A program made the position numbers and the translations under genes. This document shows, piece after piece, positions 1 through 7,755 of a stretch of 64,000 bases of DNA. How positions within the stretch are numbered: position 1 is the stretch's first letter; the number at the start of each line of letters is the position of its first letter. The stretch covers positions 186,001 through 250,000 of the forward strand of contig WBUL01000004.1 of NCBI GenBank assembly GCA_008933735.1. The letters are read 5' to 3'. The notes under the pieces are model-generated. The model was not told where the DNA came from, ran no database searches, and saw only the letters and a program-made list of their open reading frames with translations. This DNA comes from Anaerolineae bacterium (GTDB lineage: Bacteria; Chloroflexota; Anaerolineae; Aggregatilineales; J027).

Positions 1-854
1 CGCGGCGTGCCCCCTTTTTGCAGCTCTCCGGCCACGATGTCAATATCGCGCCCAAAAAACTTCCCGACCAATCGGGCAATATCTGCAATACTTGTTTCGA
101 CCTGTGTGCCGATATGATAGATTCCCAGGTGTTCACCTTTTTCAAGCGCCAGCATCAGACCGTCAGTAAAGTCATCAATATAGACAAATGCACGGGTTTC
201 ATGCCCCGTCCCCTGGATCGGAAACGGCAGGGGATTCGCGTCCGATTTTTCAACGGCGGCCTGCATCCGGACGACAAACTGCGGGATGACATGCTCATAG
301 CCCATATCCGGTCCGTAAACATTGTGCGGACGGAAGATGATCACACGCTCAAAAAACTTACGTCCGTAGTTAATCGCCATGATTTCGCTGATAAGTTTTC
401 CCGATGCATAGGAGTAGCGTGGGTTGTGCGGGTCGGGTATCACCAGCGGTACATTTTCCGGCGTGGGGATAATCGGCGGGTGGTGATACACCTCGGAACT
501 TGACGCGACCACCAGTTCGCCAACGTTGTGCTCATGGCAGGCGTCAATCACATTCACCATACCCTTCACACCCACATCCAGCACAAGCTCCGGTTTGCTG
601 TAAAAAAATGCAGTCCCGTTGATGAAGGCCAGATGGCAGACAGAATCGACGCCTTTGGTAGCCTTGGAAACGGTGGCTGCATCCCGAATATCGCCTTCAA
701 TCAGTTCGACATGCTGGATGGCATCTCCCAGTTTTCGTACTGCGCCCCGCGAGTTGTTGTCCAACACACGAACCACATGGCCTTCCTGTACCAGCCGCCG
801 CACCAGTGCCGCTCCTAAAAAACCGGTTCCCCCTGTGACAAGGTAGGTTTTCAA
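1..854 (-). CDS. NAD-dependent sugar epimerase/dehydratase (extended SDR), 3' end outside window
   Basis: I translated this by reading the minus strand. The protein opens with a Rossmann motif of the form TGGTGFLG a few residues from the N-terminus and carries an SDR catalytic YxxxK (reading SYASGK) near residue 150, with a preceding SSSEVY serine stretch. This is the extended SDR family that epimerises or dehydrates nucleotide sugars. The start is a TTG at 854-852 whose last two bases overlap the TGA stop (853-851) of the upstream gene, and GAGGAG lies 5-6 bases before it, so translation is probably coupled. It is the most downstream gene seen of a minus-strand glycan operon. The C-terminal part continues beyond base 1. 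The substrate cannot be told; UDP-glucose 4-epimerase-like and dTDP-sugar enzymes are both possible. Confidence 0.85.
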   Translation of the reverse strand, partial: MKTYLVTGGTGFLGAALVRRLVQEGHVVRVLDNNSRGAVRKLGDAIQHVELIEGDIRDAATVSKATKGVDSVCHLAFINGTAFFYSKPELVLDVGVKGMVNVIDACHEHNVGELVVASSSEVYHHPPIIPTPENVPLVIPDPHNPRYSYASGKLISEIMAINYGRKFFERVIIFRPHNVYGPDMGYEHVIPQFVVRMQAAVEKSDANPLPFPIQGTGHETRAFVYIDDFTDGLMLALEKGEHLGIYHIGTQVETSIADIARLVGKFFGRDIDIVAGELQKGGTP

Positions 855-3025
855 TTTTGCTCCTCAACAAAAATCGTGGTCAGATACGCCCGGCTGCCGA
901 CGGAAGTGCCGTCGCTGAGCGTGACTTCCAAATCCTGTACCGGATTCGGCATATACATTCCAAATAACAGGTCGTATTTCCCCGGTGGGGCATCACAATC
1001 AATCTTCAAAAGCCGCTCATCCACGTACAGTTTTCCGGTTTCCCAGAATGGAGTCGGCAGGTTAAATGCCAACCCTTCATCCAGTTGCCCGATTACAGCA
1101 CCATTTTCCCCCACGACGACCAGGGTTGCGCTTATCGGTGCATCGGTAGCCCGGATATTGATCCACCAGCTTTTCAACCGCACCTCCCCGCAGGGTTGGA
1201 TCGTATAATCGGAAAGCAAACTGAAGCCCTGCATGGAAAATTCGCCTCCAAACCGATAAGCCTCCGCCAGTTGATCCGGTTTCCGATCATAGCGGATCAC
1301 CATGACTTCCGACCCGTAGCGGTAATCTGCAACCACCACCGGGGTAGACACATATTCCATCAGAGATTCATTGAGTTCCGCCGGATTAGTTTCGCGGGTA
1401 TATACATACCAGATGGTTTCAGCCTCTCCGACAAAATCCAAAACAGCGCCGGAGTCTTGCGCGTTGTCCAGGATATGTGGCAGATTCCTGACCTTTGCCG
1501 TAACTTCTGTAGGCGGCGGAGCAATGTACAACACCCTGTCTTCAGGAATATCACCCAGATACCAGCGGTTCAAATAGACACCCATCCATCGAGTCGGAGT
1601 GTGCAGCAGCAGCGGATCATCCATTTGATGACTCCGGGGCAGCAGATTCATTGGCTTCTCATCCCGGAAAATACCAAGTCCATAATACGCCAGTTTGTAT
1701 ATATCATCATCGCTGGATTTTCTCAGGGGAGGTGTTTCCAGACATTCTGTCTGGCGGTAGAGTGCAAAATTCCGTACACAGTCTTCCGGAGGAACAAAGT
1801 GATGGCGCATTGGGTAGCCAAAATCAATTGCGGTCGTCTGGAAAACCCCGATATTGGCGGGAAGATAAAGGGCTACTAAAACCAGTCCAACCGCACCCTG
1901 TATGACCAGCAGGCGGTGCGCCCAACGGGATTTGGTGGTTCTCCATTGCACATAAACCAGGATGCTGGTTGCCACCACCGCCACCCACAGTTGGGTGGAT
2001 ACAATGGCATAACGTGGCACAACGGCATTATTCATAAAATTGCGGTAGCGCGTAAGAAAAATAATAATCGCGGTACTGCCCGAATACCCCGCCATGGTCA
2101 GCCAGGGGGCAAGCATCCGCCACTCCCGATTTTGCAGCCACAAATACGTCAGATTCGCGCATAACAGGGCAATACCCGCGATGCCTAACACAAACGAAAA
2201 GTTCACACTTAAACGGTAAGAAAACGTGTTGCCCTGAAAGGCCAGAATAAATCGTAAAAAGGTTGGCAAGTTGTTAAATGTGATGGCTGTACGTTCTGTG
2301 GTTGTGGTGCCGCCAATAGCAACGCTGCTGCCCGACAGATACAGGTACAGCGTTACTCCCGCCGCGAGAAACCAGAAGAGGTAATAACTCCATTTCCGGT
2401 AGCCGAACATCCACAGCGTTATTGCCAGCACAGGAAAAACAACAATGCCGGATCCCTGAGAAAAAGTCGCACAGGCCGCCAGCACCGCACCGGCAGCGAG
2501 AGTCCGCCATCTGACCGGAAAATGCAGCAGCACCCAGACCGCCGCCAGCGCAAACAGCGACACAAAATGCCAGACAGAGTAAATACCGCTCAGCCAACTG
2601 ATGCCCTGGTACGGTGAAAAGATCAGAAAAGAAAAAGCCACAATCCCTATATGAGAGAAGTGAGGGAAGAAGTCACGGAAAATCAACACCAGCATGAGGA
2701 GACGCAGCAGTGCCAGCACAAAAGTAACAAACAGTTCCCCCGGCACATACCAGTCCGTCAAGTAGGTCAGTGCCACCACAACCAGATTCATGAACACAGG
2801 GCGATGCCCGGAATATTCCCTGGTAATATCGGAAAGGTGGAACGTGCCATCTTTGACCGATACTGCCAGGTCAATTGGCTCAAACCACTGGTCATCGGTT
2901 GGAACATCCAGCCCGTAGGTATAAATCAACAGGGTTACTGAATAAATCGGCAGCAGGGCAACGATTATCGCTGCCCCGTGAACAGGCTGGCGCAGCCATG
3001 AAATAAAACGCTGCACGGTCTTCAT
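851..3025 (-). CDS. Polytopic membrane protein with C-terminal soluble domain, probable GT-C-type glycosyltransferase
   Basis: A 724-residue protein. The N-terminal about 430 residues contain roughly ten hydrophobic segments, and the C-terminal about 290 residues are soluble. After the first membrane segment comes a loop with the acidic motif PTDDQW and, further on, a YSGHRPVF stretch. An acidic motif in the first external loop is a hallmark of GT-C lipid-phosphate-sugar-dependent glycosyltransferases, so that is my inference; no family was recognised outright. The ATG at 3025-3023 forms an ATGA overlap with the stop of the upstream GT2 gene; a longer reading frame to 3127 exists but would overlap that GT2 by about 100 bases. 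It is a clear paralogue of the protein at 11202-13358, and both follow a paralogous GT2, suggesting that the GT2 makes a lipid-linked sugar which the membrane protein transfers. Confidence 0.8.
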   Translation of the reverse strand: MKTVQRFISWLRQPVHGAAIIVALLPIYSVTLLIYTYGLDVPTDDQWFEPIDLAVSVKDGTFHLSDITREYSGHRPVFMNLVVVALTYLTDWYVPGELFVTFVLALLRLLMLVLIFRDFFPHFSHIGIVAFSFLIFSPYQGISWLSGIYSVWHFVSLFALAAVWVLLHFPVRWRTLAAGAVLAACATFSQGSGIVVFPVLAITLWMFGYRKWSYYLFWFLAAGVTLYLYLSGSSVAIGGTTTTERTAITFNNLPTFLRFILAFQGNTFSYRLSVNFSFVLGIAGIALLCANLTYLWLQNREWRMLAPWLTMAGYSGSTAIIIFLTRYRNFMNNAVVPRYAIVSTQLWVAVVATSILVYVQWRTTKSRWAHRLLVIQGAVGLVLVALYLPANIGVFQTTAIDFGYPMRHHFVPPEDCVRNFALYRQTECLETPPLRKSSDDDIYKLAYYGLGIFRDEKPMNLLPRSHQMDDPLLLHTPTRWMGVYLNRWYLGDIPEDRVLYIAPPPTEVTAKVRNLPHILDNAQDSGAVLDFVGEAETIWYVYTRETNPAELNESLMEYVSTPVVVADYRYGSEVMVIRYDRKPDQLAEAYRFGGEFSMQGFSLLSDYTIQPCGEVRLKSWWINIRATDAPISATLVVVGENGAVIGQLDEGLAFNLPTPFWETGKLYVDERLLKIDCDAPPGKYDLLFGMYMPNPVQDLEVTLSDGTSVGSRAYLTTIFVEEQN

Positions 3026-3783
3026 TTTTCGGGATACTCGCCCAGCAGGGAAGCAGCCGTTGGCACGCGGATTTGAATCGAGGCAGATCGCTCTCGCGGC
3101 AGATGTATGATCCCCCAGATGAACCATCGCAGATATTCGCGGATCCAGGGCAGCAGCGCAAAATGCGACTCGCCGCCATACAAGCGATCAATCGAGATAA
3201 TTGGCACTTCACCGAGTTTTAAACCCGCCATTTGCGCTTTGATGGACATCTCAAAAGCAGCGGCCCAACCCACAGGACGCGCTTCCAGGGGCAGACGATC
3301 AAACACATCGCGCCGGAAAAGTTTGATCCCGGTCGTGGCGTCCGTCAGGTGACAGCCCGCCAGGTGATGAAACAGCCAGTTTGCCAGCCATGACAAGAAA
3401 CCAGCGACCAGCGACCCACCCAACCGTCTGCCGCCATGTGCATAGCGTGTGCAGCTTACAAACTCGCAGCCGTCTTCTGCGAGGCTCAGCATGTCGTTAA
3501 TTGCCAGCACCGGGCCAACTTCGTCCGCCGCAAAAATCAGGACATATTTGCCTTCGGCGTGGGCCACTCCCGTGCGGATCGCATCGACCACACCGGGGTT
3601 GCTCATAATGAGGCGCAGATGAGGATAGTCAAGTTCTCCGATGATAGTACGGTGCTGGGGCTCTACCACCACCAGGATTTCGTGCGGAATTTCCAGCACT
3701 GCCTGCATAATCTGAAGCAAAATACGTAAATCTATACCCACGCTGCGAATTGGCAGCAGGATAGACAGTTTGGGTTCAGCCAT
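3022..3783 (-). CDS. GT2 family glycosyltransferase (dolichyl-phosphate-mannose-synthase-like)
   Basis: A 253-residue GT-A fold protein starting MAEPKLSILLPIR and containing the conserved TDATTGIKLF and GLKLGEVPI blocks found in DPM1/polyprenyl-phosphate sugar transferases. The family moves a sugar from a nucleotide donor to a polyprenyl phosphate or other acceptor at the inner membrane. Where family members have the DxD metal-binding motif (usually DADLSH), this protein reads AADEVG (about residues 85-90), so the first Asp is lost. The paralogue at 9872-10669 has the identical replacement. No C-terminal TM pair is present, unlike the GT2 at 6790-7755. Its start overlaps the upstream aminotransferase by 8 bases and its stop overlaps the downstream membrane protein start (ATGA). 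Confidence 0.88.
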   Translation of the reverse strand: MAEPKLSILLPIRSVGIDLRILLQIMQAVLEIPHEILVVVEPQHRTIIGELDYPHLRLIMSNPGVVDAIRTGVAHAEGKYVLIFAADEVGPVLAINDMLSLAEDGCEFVSCTRYAHGGRRLGGSLVAGFLSWLANWLFHHLAGCHLTDATTGIKLFRRDVFDRLPLEARPVGWAAAFEMSIKAQMAGLKLGEVPIISIDRLYGGESHFALLPWIREYLRWFIWGIIHLPRERSASIQIRVPTAASLLGEYPEK

Positions 3784-4885
3784 TCAGCCAATCTTCAACT
3801 ACACGGCAAATATGGCGTATGTCATCTTCCGTCAGGGTTAACGCGGAAGGCAGCCACATCGCCCCATGCCCTACCTTCGTTGCGGCAGGGAAACTGTTGT
3901 CAGGCTGCGAATATGGCGCCTGTGTGTGCAGCGGATACCAGAATTTGCGCGGCTGGATGCCTCGTTCGACCAAATAATCATGCAGTCCGTCACGATCATC
4001 CACCCACACATCCACCCACTGCGGCACGATTCCGCCTTCAATATCAAAATGCAGCAGGTGCAAACGGGGTGATTCGGGCAGATGTTTTTGATACCAGTAA
4101 AAAAGCTGGCGCTGGTGCTCGATCCGCTGCTCAAAATCTTCCAACTGAGCCAGTCCCATCGCGGCCTGTAAGTTGGTGTACTTGAAGTTGAAACCAAGCG
4201 CTATGTGTTCATCCGCACCGCCTGTGCCACGTACAGGCCTCCCCTGATCTTTCAACAGGCGCAGTTTTTTCGCAAATTCCTCATCCTGGGTGATGACCAT
4301 GCCCCCCTGACCAGTTGTGATGGTTTTGGCTGGAGAAAAGGAAAATGTTCCGGCTATGCCAAAACTGCCCAACTGCCGCCCCTTCAGGCGCGATCCTAAC
4401 CCCTCGGCAGTATCTTCAACCACAAATAGGTTGTGTTTTTTCGCAATAACCAGCAGATCATCCAGGGGTGCGGAGCGTCCGCTCACATGCACTGGGACAA
4501 TCGCTTTTGTACGGGGCGTAATGGCCCGTTCAACTGCTTCCGGGTCAAGCATAAAATCGCTCTGCCGCACATCCGCCAGAACCGGCACACCACCTGCCCA
4601 CTGAACCGCATTTGCAGTCGCAATGAACGTTATATCGGGGACAATGACCTCATCCCCAGGATGAATTCCGCACGCCATCAACGCAATGGTGATCGCGGCT
4701 GTGCCGCTGGTTACGGCAACCGCATAAGGAACATCACAGAGCTGGGCAATCTGCGATTCAAAGCGGTCGGTATATTCGCCATCATTAGGGAACTGGCGAT
4801 CAATGACCTCGCACAACATTTCTTTTTCGCGTGTCCCCATGACGGGTGTCCACCAATGCAGATGTTTTTCAGGTAAGGTGGTCAT
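3776..4885 (-). CDS. DegT/DnrJ/EryC1/StrS family PLP-dependent sugar aminotransferase
   Basis: A 369-residue aspartate-aminotransferase-fold enzyme of the sugar aminotransferase family. These enzymes add an amino group to a keto nucleotide sugar (type 3 or 4 positions), using PLP. Visible hallmarks are TSGTAAI near residues 60-66 (PLP phosphate), DTAEGLGS (PLP-stacking Asp region), and SFSPAKTITTGQGG, whose Lys should form the internal aldimine. The start is the ATG at 4885-4883, in ATGA overlap with the stop of the upstream dehydrogenase; a TTG six codons upstream is a weaker alternative. With the neighbouring UDP-sugar dehydrogenase it suggests production of an amino sugar or amino-uronic acid for a surface glycan. 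The exact substrate cannot be assigned. Confidence 0.92.
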   Translation of the reverse strand: MTTLPEKHLHWWTPVMGTREKEMLCEVIDRQFPNDGEYTDRFESQIAQLCDVPYAVAVTSGTAAITIALMACGIHPGDEVIVPDITFIATANAVQWAGGVPVLADVRQSDFMLDPEAVERAITPRTKAIVPVHVSGRSAPLDDLLVIAKKHNLFVVEDTAEGLGSRLKGRQLGSFGIAGTFSFSPAKTITTGQGGMVITQDEEFAKKLRLLKDQGRPVRGTGGADEHIALGFNFKYTNLQAAMGLAQLEDFEQRIEHQRQLFYWYQKHLPESPRLHLLHFDIEGGIVPQWVDVWVDDRDGLHDYLVERGIQPRKFWYPLHTQAPYSQPDNSFPAATKVGHGAMWLPSALTLTEDDIRHICRVVEDWLNG

Positions 4886-6060
4886 TTTTTGAAAAATCCC
4901 CAAATATCCACGAGATGTACATGCTCTGGTATTTCCAGACCGCGATAATTGGAATGCGGCACCCCAACCACAACGATGGAACTGCGCCTAACCAGTTCTT
5001 CTTTACTGATGAAGGTCGGGTCCTGGGCAAACTCATCGGTATAAAGCACGTTTGCCCCATGAAAACGCAGCAGTTTGCCCAGCTTGTACGACAGGGAATC
5101 CCGGATGTCGTCCACGTTGGCCTTAAATGCCATACCGAGAATACCGACCGTTTCCTGTTTTAAATCGTACTGCTCCAGCAGTTGATTCACGATAAACGCG
5201 GGCAGTCCTTCGTTAATCAGCATGGCGGAATGACCGAGCATGAAATTGTTCTGGTGAAATGCGGAAAGCTGCATAGTATCCTTCAGCAGGCATGGCCCCG
5301 CCGCAAAACCAGCACGCGGAAAATCCTGTGCACGTTCATAACCGTAAGTCATGGCATGGTGAATGCGGTAAAAATCAACCCCATTTTCTTCCGCCATCAT
5401 ATAAAACTGGTTAGCGATGGAAAACTGTAGATAGCGCCACGCATTTGAGAACAGTTTCGCCATCTCCGCTTCCAGCACTTCCACTTCGACGATTTCCTGC
5501 CCTAACCGTTCAAACAGCGTGCGAGAAAGGTGCAGTGCTTCCGGGGTAAAGCCGGAAATAATCTGAGGAAGTTTATGGAGTTCACGGATCGCATAACCCT
5601 GGGCAATGCGCTCTGGGCAGAAAGCCAGATGCACGGACAGATGATGTTTGCAAAAAAAATCGTACAACCGTTCCGATGTGCGGGGATACACCGTGCTGCG
5701 GAGGATAATGTGATGGTCATTGTGCAGATGGGGAAGCAAACTCTCCGCCAGAGAAAACATCGGCCTTAGTTTGGGATTCAGATATTCATCCAGAGGGGTC
5801 CCAATGGTGATAACAATGGTCTTAGCGTTGGCTACTTCGCTGATGTCCCCCACCAGATGCAGGGTTTTACCGATGGTTCTCTGTAAAATGGGTTCGGAGT
5901 CATATTCCAGGAAAGGCATTTTGCCGGCACTGATAAGGGGCTCTTTGGATTTGTCGATGTCATACAGCCCGACCTGCAAATCGGTGTCTGCCAGGACAAT
6001 ACCCATCGGCAGCCCGATGTGCCCGTAGCCACCTATAATGATTACATCATACTGTTGCAT
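4882..6060 (-). CDS. UDP-glucose/GDP-mannose dehydrogenase family protein (WecC-like)
   Basis: A 392-residue NAD-dependent dehydrogenase. The N-terminal Rossmann motif GGYGHIGLPMG lies at about residues 10-20, the family motif CPERIAQG at about 148-155, and the catalytic cysteine lies in GPCLLKDT (Cys257). The family oxidises the C6 alcohol of a UDP- or GDP-sugar to the acid in two NAD-dependent steps; UDP-N-acetylmannosamine dehydrogenases are the closest in overall look. The motif that usually reads GxGGxC is shortened here to AAGPC, which is within family variation. The start is ATG 6060; a GTG directly before it (6063) is in frame. The stop overlaps the DegT start (ATGA). Confidence 0.9.
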   Translation of the reverse strand: MQQYDVIIIGGYGHIGLPMGIVLADTDLQVGLYDIDKSKEPLISAGKMPFLEYDSEPILQRTIGKTLHLVGDISEVANAKTIVITIGTPLDEYLNPKLRPMFSLAESLLPHLHNDHHIILRSTVYPRTSERLYDFFCKHHLSVHLAFCPERIAQGYAIRELHKLPQIISGFTPEALHLSRTLFERLGQEIVEVEVLEAEMAKLFSNAWRYLQFSIANQFYMMAEENGVDFYRIHHAMTYGYERAQDFPRAGFAAGPCLLKDTMQLSAFHQNNFMLGHSAMLINEGLPAFIVNQLLEQYDLKQETVGILGMAFKANVDDIRDSLSYKLGKLLRFHGANVLYTDEFAQDPTFISKEELVRRSSIVVVGVPHSNYRGLEIPEHVHLVDIWGFFKK

Positions 6061-6089
6061 CACATTCAGTCACTTTAAATTAACTGGCA

Positions 6090-6800
6090 TTATCTTAACG
6101 AGTGAGGGGGTTCTTTTCCAGAGGCTTTGATCACATGGATGCACTGGTTAATCATGAAAGGCAGCAGCACTGCCCCAAAGTCATCCATCCGGCGGTTGAG
6201 CGCCTGCAAAAAGGTCAGTTGAAACGGCAGGAGATGAATGCCCCGATGTTGCTGAATGATGCCGCCCGCCTGCTTTGCCGCCGCCGATAATTCTTTGGGT
6301 TTTACAAAATTTTCCAAGCCGTCAAACGGGCGGAGTCTCAGCATAGAGGCCGCTCGTACCGGAAGCTGCCACAACCAATTCGGGGTAGACAGCACCAGAT
6401 GTCCATCCGGTTTTAGCACCCGCAGCATCTCCTGAATGGCAAGCAGTGGATCGGGTGTATGCTCAATAACCTCGGTGGAAAAGATGAACTGAAAGGTGTT
6501 TTCCGCGAATGGCAGGCAAGTCACACTGCCCACAGTGGGCAGACAGGGATATTTCCTGCGTGTCGTTTTGACCATATTCATGCCCAGGTCAAATGCAATA
6601 ACCCTGGCACCGCGCTCCAGCAGCCGTTTTGTGCCATGCCCGGCGCCGCACCCCGCGTCAAGTACCAGCTTTCCATGCAAGTCCACTCCTGCCCAGAATT
6701 CGTCTATCAGAACCTCGATGCGGCGGTTGGTGTCGTAATGATTGATGACTTCATCGTAATGGTCGGCGAGACGATCATGGGCAAGTTCTTTATGATTCAT
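6090..6800 (-). CDS. Class I SAM-dependent methyltransferase
   Basis: A 236-residue protein with the Rossmann-like SAM motif VLDAGCGAGHGT (motif I, about residues 46-57), a motif reading FDLGMNMV (acidic residue for ribose hydroxyls), and the VIEHTPDP / LRVLKPDGHLVLSTPN segments typical of the Methyltransf_11/UbiE-like group. It probably methylates a sugar or lipid-linked intermediate in the surrounding glycan locus, but nothing in the sequence names the acceptor. ATG 6800 lies inside the 3' end of the upstream GT2 gene (11-base overlap), consistent with coupling. Confidence 0.9.
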   Translation of the reverse strand: MNHKELAHDRLADHYDEVINHYDTNRRIEVLIDEFWAGVDLHGKLVLDAGCGAGHGTKRLLERGARVIAFDLGMNMVKTTRRKYPCLPTVGSVTCLPFAENTFQFIFSTEVIEHTPDPLLAIQEMLRVLKPDGHLVLSTPNWLWQLPVRAASMLRLRPFDGLENFVKPKELSAAAKQAGGIIQQHRGIHLLPFQLTFLQALNRRMDDFGAVLLPFMINQCIHVIKASGKEPPHSLR

Positions 6801-7755
6801 CTTTGTCTCTCTGCAACCGTTTTTGTTTTAGGACGTAGAGGGGACGGTCTTTAACCTCTTCAAAAATCATGCCGACATATTGAGAAAGGACACCCAGCGA
6901 AATCAACTGAATACCGCTCACGATCAGCAGCACGACAATGACCGAAGCCCACCCAGGTACAACACCGGATACGGGGAAAACAACAGTAATCATGAAAATG
7001 TAGATCAGGTATATCCCTGCCAGGGCGCTCAGAATCACCCCTAGCCAGGTGATTACCGTTAGCGGAAAGGTCGAAAACGAGAACAGCCCGTGTTTTGCTA
7101 ACTGGGTCATCCGAGACAGGGTGTACTTGGTTGTCCCGGCGTGGCGATCACGCGGTGCGTAAGTGACCACTGCATATGGAAATCCCATCCAGGGAACCAT
7201 CCCGCGCAGGTAGCGGTGTATTTCTCGCATTTCTCGCAGCACCAGGAGTGCCTGACGGGATACCAGACGATAATCAGCCGCGCCAGGGATAACCGGCAGG
7301 CTGGTGATGTGCTGCATTAGGCTGTAAAAAACACTGGCAGTCAGTCGTTTCACCGGACCGCGAAAGGTCTCGCTTTCCCGGATCGCATAAACCACCTCGA
7401 AACCTGACTCATAGGCCCGCAGCATTTGCGGGATGACTTCCGGCGGGTGCTGCAAATCGCTGTCCATCGTGATGACTGCATCGGCCTCAACATGATCCAG
7501 ACCAGCGGTCAGTGCCATCTGGTGCCCGAAATTGCGAGCCAACGCCAGCACCGAAACTTCTTTGTTCTGATCTGCTAGCTTATTCAGCAGCGCCAGCGTC
7601 TGGTCTGAACTCCCATCATCAATAAAAATCACTTGATAGGGAATATGCAATGTTTCCAGAATCGAACGGAGACTGGTGTAAAAAACATCGATATTCAGTT
7701 CTTCGTTGTAGCAGGGAACTACAACCGCAATGGAAGTTAAGTGTCTGGCGGTCAT
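6790..7755 (-). CDS. GT2 glycosyltransferase with two C-terminal TM helices (GtrB/ArnC-like)
   Basis: A 321-residue protein: a GT-A domain in residues 1-225 with the VPCYNEE start, IDDGSSD, and a complete DSD metal motif (VITMDSDLQHPPE, Asp98 and Asp100), followed by two strongly hydrophobic helices at about 230-260 and 270-300. This is the architecture of polyprenyl-phosphate glucosyl or aminoarabinose transferases (GtrB, ArnC, YkcC), which make lipid-linked sugars on the cytoplasmic face. The gene is in ATGA overlap with the upstream membrane protein (7752-9770), a plausible partner that would use the lipid-linked sugar on the outer face. Its intact DxD contrasts with the altered motif in the other two GT2 genes here. 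Confidence 0.93.
   Translation of the reverse strand: MTARHLTSIAVVVPCYNEELNIDVFYTSLRSILETLHIPYQVIFIDDGSSDQTLALLNKLADQNKEVSVLALARNFGHQMALTAGLDHVEADAVITMDSDLQHPPEVIPQMLRAYESGFEVVYAIRESETFRGPVKRLTASVFYSLMQHITSLPVIPGAADYRLVSRQALLVLREMREIHRYLRGMVPWMGFPYAVVTYAPRDRHAGTTKYTLSRMTQLAKHGLFSFSTFPLTVITWLGVILSALAGIYLIYIFMITVVFPVSGVVPGWASVIVVLLIVSGIQLISLGVLSQYVGMIFEEVKDRPLYVLKQKRLQRDKDES

Noticed and set aside
1085-1879. 264-codon plus-strand open frame
   Set aside because: Antisense to the polytopic membrane protein at 851-3025, whose paralogue at 11202-13358 confirms the minus-strand reading.
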